Made by a program: the position numbers and the translations under genes. The notes beneath the pieces were generated by a model that saw only the letters and a program-made list of their open reading frames with translations, had not been told where the DNA came from and made no database searches. Below, in pieces: positions 6,263-12,801 of a DNA stretch of 13,699 bases (its first letter is position 1; every line of letters starts with the position of its first letter). The DNA is from an uncultured bacterium (GTDB taxonomy: Bacteria > Patescibacteriota > Minisyncoccia > Phycocordibacterales > CAIZIN01): positions 1 through 13,699 of the forward strand of contig CAIZIN010000009.1 in NCBI GenBank assembly GCA_903933085.1, read 5' to 3'.

Positions 6263-7210
6263 ATGGAAAATCTAATAAATTACAAACCCGTTTCAGAGAG
6301 AACTTTTGATACACAGTATCAAGATTTACTAAAAGACATTCTAGAGAATGGAAAAAGTAAGGTTACTATCCATTCAAAATTAGCAGAGAACAAAAGTTCA
6401 GGTAACCAATACTGCCTTGAGCTTTCTGGAAAAATGCTTACTTACGACCTTTCAAACGGTGTCCCAATTCTCCCAATTAGAGATTTAGGAAAATCATACA
6501 AGGGTGCAATTGGCGAAGTTGTTGCGTTTATTAATGGAGCTCGAACATTAGAAGATCTAGAAAAATTTGGTTGCCCAAAAATCTTTTGGGAAAGATGGGT
6601 AACTAAAGAAAAATGCGAAGTTTGGGGACTTCCCGAGCATGATCTTGGTGGAGGCTCATATGGAGCAGCACTTTCAGCAATGCCAATGCCTGACGGAAAA
6701 ACATTTAATCAAGTTGAGGCATTGATTAAACAAATGCAAAAAATGCCTTTCTTGCGAACTCACCTTATCACAACTTGGTATCCACCTTTTGCTCTCGGAG
6801 ACAAAGACCAAGGATCACCCAGAAAAGTCGTTGTCGCTCCATGCCATGGAAATGTTTTACAATTCAATGTTTTCGGAGATGAAATGCACATGATACACTA
6901 CCAACGTTCTGCTGATGCCCCTGTAGGTTTAGTATTAAACTTAGCAGAATGGGTAGCGTTTGGAATGATGGTTGCTTATATGACAAAACTTAAATTTACT
7001 CAATACACGCATTATTTGCCCAATCCTCAAATTTATGACATTCAGATCGACAGTGTAAAAGAACTCTTAAGCAGAGAACCACGAAAACTTCCAAGCCTTT
7101 ATCTTCGCCCACAAAGAGAAATCAATTCAATATTTGATTTCCGAAAGGAAGACTTTGTCCTAGAAGATTACGAGCCACACGAAAAAATAATTATTCCTAC
7201 CCCAGTATAA
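6263..7210 (+). CDS. thyA: Thymidylate synthase, divergent
   Basis: Methylates dUMP to dTMP with 5,10-methylene-THF, releasing dihydrofolate. Starting at the ATG at 6263 it has 315 residues. The catalytic cysteine is in VAPCHGNVLQFNVF (C194). The dUMP phosphate-site arginine is in YQRSAD (R215), with D218 and N226 following as in the family; the Asn favours dUMP over dCMP. LSREPRKLP and IFDFRKEDFVLEDYEPH match the E. coli C-terminal region closely. Oddities are that the N-terminal dUMP-binding Arg (E. coli R21) has no evident counterpart and only one of the paired R126/R127 is kept (R165). YGKQWR is replaced by YGAALS, and the terminus is IPTPV instead of PVAI. The upstream ATG at 6188 would add 25 residues unlike the family. 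The HIT gene follows after 3 bases. Confidence 0.9.
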   Translation: MENLINYKPVSERTFDTQYQDLLKDILENGKSKVTIHSKLAENKSSGNQYCLELSGKMLTYDLSNGVPILPIRDLGKSYKGAIGEVVAFINGARTLEDLEKFGCPKIFWERWVTKEKCEVWGLPEHDLGGGSYGAALSAMPMPDGKTFNQVEALIKQMQKMPFLRTHLITTWYPPFALGDKDQGSPRKVVVAPCHGNVLQFNVFGDEMHMIHYQRSADAPVGLVLNLAEWVAFGMMVAYMTKLKFTQYTHYLPNPQIYDIQIDSVKELLSREPRKLPSLYLRPQREINSIFDFRKEDFVLEDYEPHEKIIIPTPV

Positions 7211-7213
7211 AAC

Positions 7214-7663
7214 ATGAAAACAGACGAACATGTAAACATTGATAACGCACGCCCTGGTGTATATACAGATGTGATCAAGAAAATTGAACACGATAAGATT
7301 TGCCCATTTTGTCCAGAACACCTTCATTCAATCCACCCAAATCCAATTGAAGAAAAAGAATATTGGATTGTGACAGATAATGCATACCCATATAAACCAA
7401 AAAAAGAGCATGTGCTTTTAATACACAAAACTCACATGTCTAACATATCAGAACTTTCTACTGAGGCATGGAATGAATTAGGAACAATCATCAATGACGA
7501 ACAAAAAAAGAGAAATATTTCTGGAGGAACACTTATAATGCGCTTTGGTGAAACAAAATACACAGGAGCTTCAGTTACCCACCTTCATGCACATCTATTT
7601 CAATCAGACCCAGACAATAAGGAATACGATAAAACAAAAGGTATACTCACAAGAATTGGATAA
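7214..7663 (+). CDS. HIT-family nucleotide-binding protein
   Basis: 149-residue histidine triad protein. The triad is in THLHAHLFQSDP (about residues 122-133), matching HxHxHxx, whose middle histidine is the nucleophile in the family. CPFCPEH (27-33) near the N-terminus is the Cys pair often seen in zinc-binding HIT proteins. EHVLLIHKTHMSNISEL is the conserved strand and helix of the fold. Members hydrolyse or transfer nucleotidyl groups from phosphoramidates, sulfates or dinucleotides; the exact substrate is not shown here. It begins 3 bases after the thyA stop with no Shine-Dalgarno of its own, so it is probably co-transcribed and translationally coupled with thyA. The unit ends at the bidirectional terminator at 7669-7695. 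Confidence 0.88.
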   Translation: MKTDEHVNIDNARPGVYTDVIKKIEHDKICPFCPEHLHSIHPNPIEEKEYWIVTDNAYPYKPKKEHVLLIHKTHMSNISELSTEAWNELGTIINDEQKKRNISGGTLIMRFGETKYTGASVTHLHAHLFQSDPDNKEYDKTKGILTRIG

Positions 7664-7668
7664 GAAAA

Positions 7669-7695
7669 AAGGCGAACATTAACAATGTTCGCCTT
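7669..7695. terminator. Bidirectional terminator between the HIT and Nudix genes
   Basis: AAGGCGAACATT and AATGTTCGCCTT are perfect 12-base arms around AAC, between convergent genes. A run of As at 7664-7670 gives a good U-tract on the minus strand for the Nudix gene; on the plus strand the tract is weak. Confidence 0.8.
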
Positions 7696-7707
7696 GAATG
7701 TTAGAAC

Positions 7708-8349
7708 TTATTTGCTAGGATAGCGCTCTCGAAATTTCTCCACAAGAATTCGCATTCCGTCGATAAAATCTGGTGTAACGCCATCCTTGAGGACGACAGA
7801 GAGTTCTTTGTCTTCTGTCGCACCAGTCTCCAGATATTCCCCAATAACACGTATTGGTACAAAAATTGCGCCCGTGTGTTCGTAATCGAGAAATACCCTC
7901 TTCACAGGATCAACCTCAACCCAATAAAGGCTTTGTCGAAAGATTTGCCCCTGATTTGATGCATTTGGCTGATCGCGGTACGCCATAAGAATAAGCTTTC
8001 GAATCCCTTCGTAAGGAATACCTGCTTCTTCCGAGATTTCATTGACGACTCGAATTTCCTGCCTCTCGATAGCATTAAACCGAGTGTCAACAATGTCGTC
8101 AACTCCCGCAACCACACTCCAAAGCCCAGGCATTGCAGAAACATTGAACCCGCGCCGCAACAGAAGCACAGAAGGCCCCCTCTCGATAATGCGACCTCCA
8201 AAAATCTCGAATGAGTAATTGCAGGTCACATAGATAATGAGAACAGGGATCCTCATATCTGTTACGAAATCGACTGTTTGACATTCGAGTTCTTCCATTT
8301 CCCCCGAAAACGGAGAGAAGTTTTTTTCACGACGAGTATTTGTATTCAC
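7708..8349 (-). CDS. Nudix-fold hydrolase-like protein
   Basis: 213 residues. PSVLLLRRGFNVSAMPGLWSVVAGVDD (59-85, several motifs) is the usual strand and loop leading into a Nudix box. The box helix is NEISEEAGI (103-111), which keeps the metal-binding EE pair and the Gly but has Asn where the canonical REUXEEXGU has Arg. About seven residues are inserted before the helix. Nudix enzymes hydrolyse nucleoside diphosphates linked to another group; the substrate is unknown, and reduced or altered activity is possible. Expression signals differ from its neighbours: a consensus promoter about 50 bases upstream, and a GTG start behind a perfect AAGGAGGT. Base composition also differs: 61 of 120 bases at 8041-8160 are G or C, against 22 of 60 at 9001-9060 in the next gene. 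This fits recent acquisition. Confidence 0.8.
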   Translation of the reverse strand: MNTNTRREKNFSPFSGEMEELECQTVDFVTDMRIPVLIIYVTCNYSFEIFGGRIIERGPSVLLLRRGFNVSAMPGLWSVVAGVDDIVDTRFNAIERQEIRVVNEISEEAGIPYEGIRKLILMAYRDQPNASNQGQIFRQSLYWVEVDPVKRVFLDYEHTGAIFVPIRVIGEYLETGATEDKELSVVLKDGVTPDFIDGMRILVEKFRERYPSK

Positions 8350-8354
8350 TTTTT

Positions 8355-8362
8355 ACCTCCTT
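8355..8362 (-). promoter_or_regulatory. Perfect Shine-Dalgarno of the Nudix gene
   Basis: AAGGAGGT on the minus strand, five bases before a GTG codon. It decides the GTG at 8349 as the start, and it stands out because most genes in the window have no Shine-Dalgarno. Confidence 0.9.
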
Positions 8363-8406
8363 GATTTGTTGATTTCTTACTTATATGGAAAATCCAGTCT
8401 AGCATG

Positions 8407-8435
8407 ATACTAAACTGAATAATGTACTTTGTCAA
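8407..8435 (-). promoter_or_regulatory. Sigma70-type promoter of the Nudix gene
   Basis: Perfect TTGACA (8430-8435), 17-base spacer and TAGTAT (8407-8412) on the minus strand. Transcription should begin near 8400, giving a leader of about 50 bases. The promoter starts about 20 bases beyond the stop of the deaminase gene. Confidence 0.85.
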
Positions 8436-8454
8436 CAGCTGACTATTTTATGAC

Positions 8455-9282
8455 CTATTTCACAAGCACGATTTTTACATCAAAAGCTTTAAGGATTTGC
8501 TCAGCATCCAACAAAGAATAACCTTGAGAATAATACACTTTTTTAATCCCAGCTTTTACAATAAGTCGAGCACATCCTGGACATGGAAAGGTTGTAACAT
8601 AAAGAGATGTTCCATCTAGCGACACCCCTTGCTTCGCAGCTGTCGCAATCAGATTCGCCTCACTGTGAATTGTTGTAACTAGATCAATTCTAATCCCCGC
8701 ATCAAAATCACTTCGAGGATCACCTTGTGAATCTAAGGTAAAGCTAGAAGTAAGGTTTTCGTTAAAACTAAACAGAAAAGGTTTATCTTCTCTCACCGCA
8801 ACAGATCCGATTTGTCTCCACCAATCAGAGCTCTTTTTCGCTTCACCTTCCGCCATCTTGATAAAGACCCTATCTCTTTCTTCTTCTGAAATAATTCTGT
8901 CCGGCTGAATCTGGTGCTCAACTGTTGAAATTTGTCTATTCCAACGTAGAAAAACAGTATCAAATTTGATTTCTCTATTATTTAGATATTTCTCTGCAAC
9001 ACCTCTCGTTGCACTATCTTCAGGCATAACAATATTTATATCCAACGGAAGTTGTTTGATTGACTTCCTTGTTAATTCAACAACATCTTCAAAAATACCG
9101 AGTGCTGATATAATTTTCTTTAAATCCTCAATATCAGGAGTGCGGATATCTCGCTCTATATGCGGAAAATCAACAATGAAATCCTTACCTAAAACATAAA
9201 GAGTTCCTGGATACTTTTTAAAAAAGTTTATATAGCCAGAATGTATAGCTGGAACAAAACATATAACGGTATTTTTTTTCAT
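8455..9282 (-). CDS. dCMP/cytidine deaminase-family protein with N-terminal extension domain
   Basis: 275 residues in two parts. The C-terminal half is a zinc-dependent deaminase. HSEANLIATAA (206-216) holds the zinc-binding His and the proton-shuttle Glu, and TTFPCPGCARLIVKAGI (230-246) holds the PCxxC zinc cysteines. MAEGEAKKSSDWWRQIGSV (143-161) is the usual preceding helix and strand. This layout is most like dCMP deaminase, which makes dUMP for thymidylate synthase. The first 125 or so residues are not part of a standard deaminase. They begin with VICFVPAIHSGYINFF, followed by TLYVLGKDF, which recalls the strand-HxGH-helix start of nucleotidyltransferases but with HSGY in place of HxGH; this is a tentative reading. 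The gene starts 11 bases after the nucleotidyltransferase gene and is probably co-transcribed with it. Confidence 0.82.
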   Translation of the reverse strand: MKKNTVICFVPAIHSGYINFFKKYPGTLYVLGKDFIVDFPHIERDIRTPDIEDLKKIISALGIFEDVVELTRKSIKQLPLDINIVMPEDSATRGVAEKYLNNREIKFDTVFLRWNRQISTVEHQIQPDRIISEEERDRVFIKMAEGEAKKSSDWWRQIGSVAVREDKPFLFSFNENLTSSFTLDSQGDPRSDFDAGIRIDLVTTIHSEANLIATAAKQGVSLDGTSLYVTTFPCPGCARLIVKAGIKKVYYSQGYSLLDAEQILKAFDVKIVLVK

Positions 9283-9293
9283 TATTTTAGAGA

Positions 9294-9875
9294 TTAACTA
9301 TTTTTAATTTTTTCAAGAAAATCTTGAGTGAGCTTATTAATCTCTCTGGCCAAATTTTCAGCCCCCTCAATTGTGAGTGTTCGGATGCGGGCTGTTGATG
9401 AAGTAGTGGCCTGAGGAGGCAACATTATTATTTCTTTTGCATGTTTTTTATACATAGCCACATCTTTTTTTGGAAAATCCTTTGTCGAACTAGAGACAAT
9501 TAAAACATCCGGATTTATAAGCTGAATAAGACCCCCGAGTCCATGTTTAATCTCGCGCAAGGTCACAATATCAACATGACGCAAATGTAGAAGCATATTT
9601 AAACGCTCTTTTTCTGGCACAATAGGTCGACTTGGACCTTTTCGTTTTTTTGTCAGTAAGTCTGAATCAACACCAACAATCAATACGTCTCCGTAAGAAC
9701 GAGCTTTGGCCAAATATAGAGCGTGACCTTCATGAATAAGGTCATAGACACCCTGTGTAAGAACTATCCGTTTACCTTGTTCTTTTAGCTCCTGCACGAC
9801 CTTTTTAAGAACCTTATAATCCTGAATAAACTTTGGAACGAAGGCAGTCCCTTTCTTATTTAAGTTAGCTTTCAT
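9294..9875 (-). CDS. Cytidylyltransferase-like nucleotidyltransferase (HldE/RfaE C-terminal type)
   Basis: 193-residue protein of the nucleotidyltransferase superfamily. RIVLTQGVYDLIHEGHALYL (36-55) contains the HEGH form of the HxGH nucleotide-binding motif. DVLIVGVDSDLLTKKRKGPSRPIV is the following strand and substrate loop. SSTARIR (159-165) matches the ISSTxIR motif that binds the nucleotide phosphates. Members join NTP to sugar phosphates, phosphocholine-like or FMN-like substrates; the closest look is to the adenylyltransferase domain of HldE, but no heptose pathway genes are nearby, so the substrate is unknown. It is the first gene of a minus-strand pair with the deaminase-like gene. 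Its ATG lies 7 bases after a TATACT -10 element, which indicates a leaderless mRNA. Confidence 0.85.
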   Translation of the reverse strand: MKANLNKKGTAFVPKFIQDYKVLKKVVQELKEQGKRIVLTQGVYDLIHEGHALYLAKARSYGDVLIVGVDSDLLTKKRKGPSRPIVPEKERLNMLLHLRHVDIVTLREIKHGLGGLIQLINPDVLIVSSSTKDFPKKDVAMYKKHAKEIIMLPPQATTSSTARIRTLTIEGAENLAREINKLTQDFLEKIKNS

Positions 9876-9882
9876 AAATCAA

Positions 9883-9911
9883 AGTATATTACAGAGCCTG
9901 TTAATAATCAA
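9883..9911 (-). promoter_or_regulatory. Leaderless promoter of the nucleotidyltransferase gene
   Basis: TTGATT (9906-9911), 17-base spacer and TATACT (9883-9888), ending 7 bases before the ATG at 9875. This is the best complete -35/-10 pair among the leaderless candidates. It diverges from the DHFR promoter; only 72 bases separate the two start codons. Confidence 0.65.
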
Positions 9912-9932
9912 AGGTCTTCTAACATCTGAATG

Positions 9933-9941
9933 TGTTATAAT
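9933..9941 (+). promoter_or_regulatory. Extended -10 leaderless promoter of the DHFR-family gene
   Basis: TGTTATAAT (TGn plus perfect TATAAT) ends 6 bases before the ATG at 9948. No convincing -35 is seen, as is usual for extended -10 promoters. The in-frame ATG at 9930 lies upstream of this -10 and so would be outside the transcript. Confidence 0.65.
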
Positions 9942-9947
9942 TTAGCG

Positions 9948-10460
9948 ATGATAAAAACATTCATTATAGTAGCCCAGACAGCAGACGGATTCATTGCTAA
10001 AAACAGCGGGCACGAAGCCACTTGGACGAGCAAAGAAGACAAGAAACGTTTTGTTGAAATAACAAAACGAGCAGGTGTAATGATAATGGGATTAAATACT
10101 TTCAACACTTTTCCTTCTCCCCTTCCAGGCCGTTTGCATATTGTTTATTCTCCAGATGAGGAGGCTTCAAAAAATAACATTTCTGGAGTTGTGGAATATA
10201 CAAAAGATACTCCGGCAGATTTAATCAAAAAACTTGAAGATCGAGGCTTTACTGAAGTGGCTATTTGTGGGGGCACAACAATATACACAATGTTTATGAA
10301 ATCAGGATTAGTTGAAACTATCTATTTAACAACTGAACCAAAACTTTTCGGTAAAGGTATGGGAATTTTTAACGAGGATTTAGATGTGAATCTAGAGCTT
10401 ATTGAAAGTAACACAACAGAGAGTGGAACAACATTCGTTGAATATAATATTGTAAAATAA
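9948..10460 (+). CDS. folA: Dihydrofolate reductase family protein
   Basis: 170 residues from the ATG at 9948. Reduces dihydrofolate to tetrahydrofolate with NADPH, needed after each ThyA turnover. FIIVAQTADGFIA (5-17) is the first strand and Met20-like loop. TWTSKEDKKRFVEIT (25-39) corresponds to the W..D...F...T helix with the active-site acid, probably D31. VMIMGLNTFNTFPSPLPGRLHIVYS (44-68) is the NADPH-binding xMGxxTF and PLPGR segment. VAICGGTTIYTMFM (104-117) is the GG cofactor loop, and LTTEPKLFGKGMGIFNE is the usual C-terminal strand region. The RibD C-terminal reductase shares this fold and is the main alternative, but no riboflavin genes are present and thyA and glyA are. It stands alone, divergent from the nucleotidyltransferase gene, and ends before the terminator at 10537-10561. 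Confidence 0.85.
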   Translation: MIKTFIIVAQTADGFIAKNSGHEATWTSKEDKKRFVEITKRAGVMIMGLNTFNTFPSPLPGRLHIVYSPDEEASKNNISGVVEYTKDTPADLIKKLEDRGFTEVAICGGTTIYTMFMKSGLVETIYLTTEPKLFGKGMGIFNEDLDVNLELIESNTTESGTTFVEYNIVK

Positions 10461-10536
10461 GTCAAAGGTCAAAAATCAAAACTCAGAATTTAAACTCAAA
10501 ACTTTTTAAGTTAAATACAATAATCTCCATTCAAGC
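10461..10536. other. Low-complexity AT-rich spacer
   Basis: Between the DHFR stop and the terminator lies an A-rich stretch made of loose repeats of TCAAA/CTCAAAAC units followed by CTTTTTAAG. No gene or clear signal. The unit style resembles the repeats inside the 16S h6 insertion, but they are not the same sequence. Confidence 0.5.
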
Positions 10537-10561
10537 AAAAACCGCCCAAAGGGCGGTTTTT
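10537..10561. terminator. Bidirectional terminator between the DHFR and fibronectin-protein genes
   Basis: AAAAACCGCCC, AAA loop, GGGCGGTTTTT: perfect 11-base arms with T-tracts both ways, between convergent genes. Confidence 0.9.
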
Positions 10562-10573
10562 GATTTCTCTTAA

Positions 10574-12766
10574 TTATGCTGATCGAGCCATCTTAAGTTC
10601 TTCTATGAGTGCTATAAGAAGTTGTTGTAAAAGTATAAGTAATTGTTTTCTTAATTCAATTACCATGGTTGAAGTCGACATGCCGTTTAGATTTAGAGTT
10701 AGACTTGATCCTCCACCACCACTTCCGCCCCCACCCCCGCCTCCACCACCACCTCGACTACCACCTCCAGCAGGCGTCACAACAACAGGAGCAGCTTTGG
10801 TTGTAAATGTGTAATCAGTAGAATAGGTATCATTATCCGAAGAATCAAAAAAAGTAATTTGAAAATGATAGGAAGTCGAAGGATTTAATCCGGTCAAAGA
10901 AAACGAGTATGAAGAACCTAAAGAGTCGGATGATATCTCATTTCCGTAATACAAATCTGTTCCATAATCTAAAATAGAAGTAACAGGCTCATCTGTAGCC
11001 CATGTAATTGTCGCTGTTGTTTCAGTGGTTGAAGTTGCAATAGAAATAATATTTGGAGAAATAACATCAGGAGGTGTGAGTGTTGTAAATATATAATCTG
11101 TAGATGTAGAAAGGTTTCCTAATGAATCCCAAGAGGAAATTTTAAAATGATAGGGAGTGGAAGTTGCAAGGCCGGTGATTAATACAGAACGTGATGTTGT
11201 TGAAATAATAGAGGAAGTGCTTCCGTACTCCGTTGTTAACCCATAACTAATAGTTGATGTTGCGAGACCGTCTAATGTCCACATTACCCATGATATATTG
11301 GCTGTTATTTCTGTAGCCGAGGAAGTTACAGAGTTTATGGTAGTTGAAGGTGTAGTAAAAATGTAATTAGTTGAAGTAGCAAAACTTCCTAACAAATCCC
11401 AAGATGAAATTTTAAAGTTATATGTTGTGGAAGCCGTAAGTCCTATAAGTAACATTGAATGAGAGGTCGTTGCTATAACCGAAGAAGAAGAACTTCCGTA
11501 TCCTGTTGTTAATCCATAATCAATAGTTGAGGTTGAGAGTTCGTTTGTTGTCCATGTAATGAGAACACCATTTGTTGACACATCATTAACTGAAGAAATA
11601 TTCGAAATTATAGGCTCTGAATCAGAATATATCCTAAATCCATGTTGTAAAGTAGAAGTACTAGATTGATCATAGGTACCACTAATACTTCTTAAAGCTT
11701 CAGCATTTGAGTCAAATTTCAATGTAGGCAACCAGCCATCAGAATTATCTCCACCCCTCTCTTCAATAGCAAACCAATATATTCCCGCAGGTAAAATAAT
11801 ATTTAAATTTGAAGTCTCACGCCAACGAGCTTCACTAGCTTGACCCGGTGTAAAAATTAAAGTCGTTGTAGCCAATTCTTGATCAGGAATATCACCATCT
11901 GGACCATTGGTATTAGAATAAACCACAAAAGTCAAAAGATTTTGTGCTGAAGTTGGGTTAGTAATATATGCAGATAATTTAGTGATCTTTTCAGTTTTTG
12001 TAGTGACGAATTTATGAGCAAATGACATCTGGTTTAACATATTACCTGAAACAGCACTCGTGGGTAAACCAGTGTCTAATAATAAATTATAATCATCATT
12101 ATTTACCGTGGTAACACTCAACTCGGTCGAAGTCGCTTCGTTACCTGCCTCATCATAAGCAGAGACTTTATAAAAATAGCTTGTATTTGGAGAAAGACCA
12201 GAATCTAGATATGTTAAAGCGTCTATATCAGCAACTTCAACATAATTTCCTGAATTTTTTTTATATATTTTATATCCAACTACTCCAATATTATCTGATG
12301 AAGCCACCCAATTCAGTCTCACATATGTACCTCCAGTTAATTCAGATAAGAGACTACCAGGAACTGAAGGTGGATCCACATCAACACGATCATCAAAAAT
12401 ATTAATAGTGAAAGTCGCAGACGATGTTGCCCCAAGACTATCAGTTACTTCATATGTAAATGTATCAGTACCAGAAAGATTATTTTCTGCGTAATATGTA
12501 AAATTATTATCATAAAGATCTAAAGAACCACCATTGATGGGATTAGACGTGGTCGCTACGACAAAAGGAGCAGTACCCCCTGTTATACTAGAAAGTACGT
12601 CCCAAGCACACGGAATGGTGTAATCACAATCAATGGTGTCACTACTCGCAATAAGCACACTTGCAAAAGAAGTGCTCGGTAGATAAGTTAACACTATCAA
12701 AAGGACAACTTTCATTGTCGCCTTAGTAAATCCAATAGTCTTTGTATGGTTTATTAAACCAGCCAT
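10574..12766 (-). CDS. Large secreted multi-domain protein with fibronectin type III-like repeats
   Basis: 730 residues. A hydrophobic signal sequence ends near STSFAS (about 35). Next come a cadherin/Ig-like module ending TDSLGATSSATFTINI (about 40-123) and a fibronectin type III domain (about 132-221). An unclassified domain follows (about 225-382). Three similar modules come next at about 384-472, 474-562 and 569-656, each with ITWxT, a DYGL/YG strand and YIFTT or YTFTT at the end. They resemble the N-terminal domain of purple acid phosphatases and fibronectin III. A Gly/Ser linker (666-688) leads to a leucine-rich helix (about 701-726) and MARSA. No catalytic domain is seen, so a surface or adhesive role is inferred. 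The ATG at 12766 is chosen because TATAGT lies 7 bases before it; an internal ATG at 12715 gives a tighter signal peptide. Confidence 0.85.
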   Translation of the reverse strand: MAGLINHTKTIGFTKATMKVVLLIVLTYLPSTSFASVLIASSDTIDCDYTIPCAWDVLSSITGGTAPFVVATTSNPINGGSLDLYDNNFTYYAENNLSGTDTFTYEVTDSLGATSSATFTINIFDDRVDVDPPSVPGSLLSELTGGTYVRLNWVASSDNIGVVGYKIYKKNSGNYVEVADIDALTYLDSGLSPNTSYFYKVSAYDEAGNEATSTELSVTTVNNDDYNLLLDTGLPTSAVSGNMLNQMSFAHKFVTTKTEKITKLSAYITNPTSAQNLLTFVVYSNTNGPDGDIPDQELATTTLIFTPGQASEARWRETSNLNIILPAGIYWFAIEERGGDNSDGWLPTLKFDSNAEALRSISGTYDQSSTSTLQHGFRIYSDSEPIISNISSVNDVSTNGVLITWTTNELSTSTIDYGLTTGYGSSSSSVIATTSHSMLLIGLTASTTYNFKISSWDLLGSFATSTNYIFTTPSTTINSVTSSATEITANISWVMWTLDGLATSTISYGLTTEYGSTSSIISTTSRSVLITGLATSTPYHFKISSWDSLGNLSTSTDYIFTTLTPPDVISPNIISIATSTTETTATITWATDEPVTSILDYGTDLYYGNEISSDSLGSSYSFSLTGLNPSTSYHFQITFFDSSDNDTYSTDYTFTTKAAPVVVTPAGGGSRGGGGGGGGGGSGGGGSSLTLNLNGMSTSTMVIELRKQLLILLQQLLIALIEELKMARSA

Positions 12767-12773
12767 AATTTAT

Positions 12774-12801
12774 ACTATAATGAAAATGAGGGGATTTGCA
12801 A
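12774..12801 (-). promoter_or_regulatory. Putative leaderless promoter of the 730-residue secreted protein
   Basis: TTGCAA (12796-12801), 16-base spacer and TATAGT (12774-12779), ending 7 bases before the ATG. The -35 lies inside the hairpin at 12788-12816. Confidence 0.55.

Noticed and set aside
7902..8284. Other-frame open frames inside the Nudix gene
   Set aside because: The Nudix frame has domain signatures, a promoter and a perfect Shine-Dalgarno; the others have none and arise from the higher GC.
10560..10814. Plus-strand open frame encoding a proline-rich peptide
   Set aside because: It is the reverse complement of the poly-glycine linker of the large secreted protein on the minus strand; GGN codons read backwards give proline.
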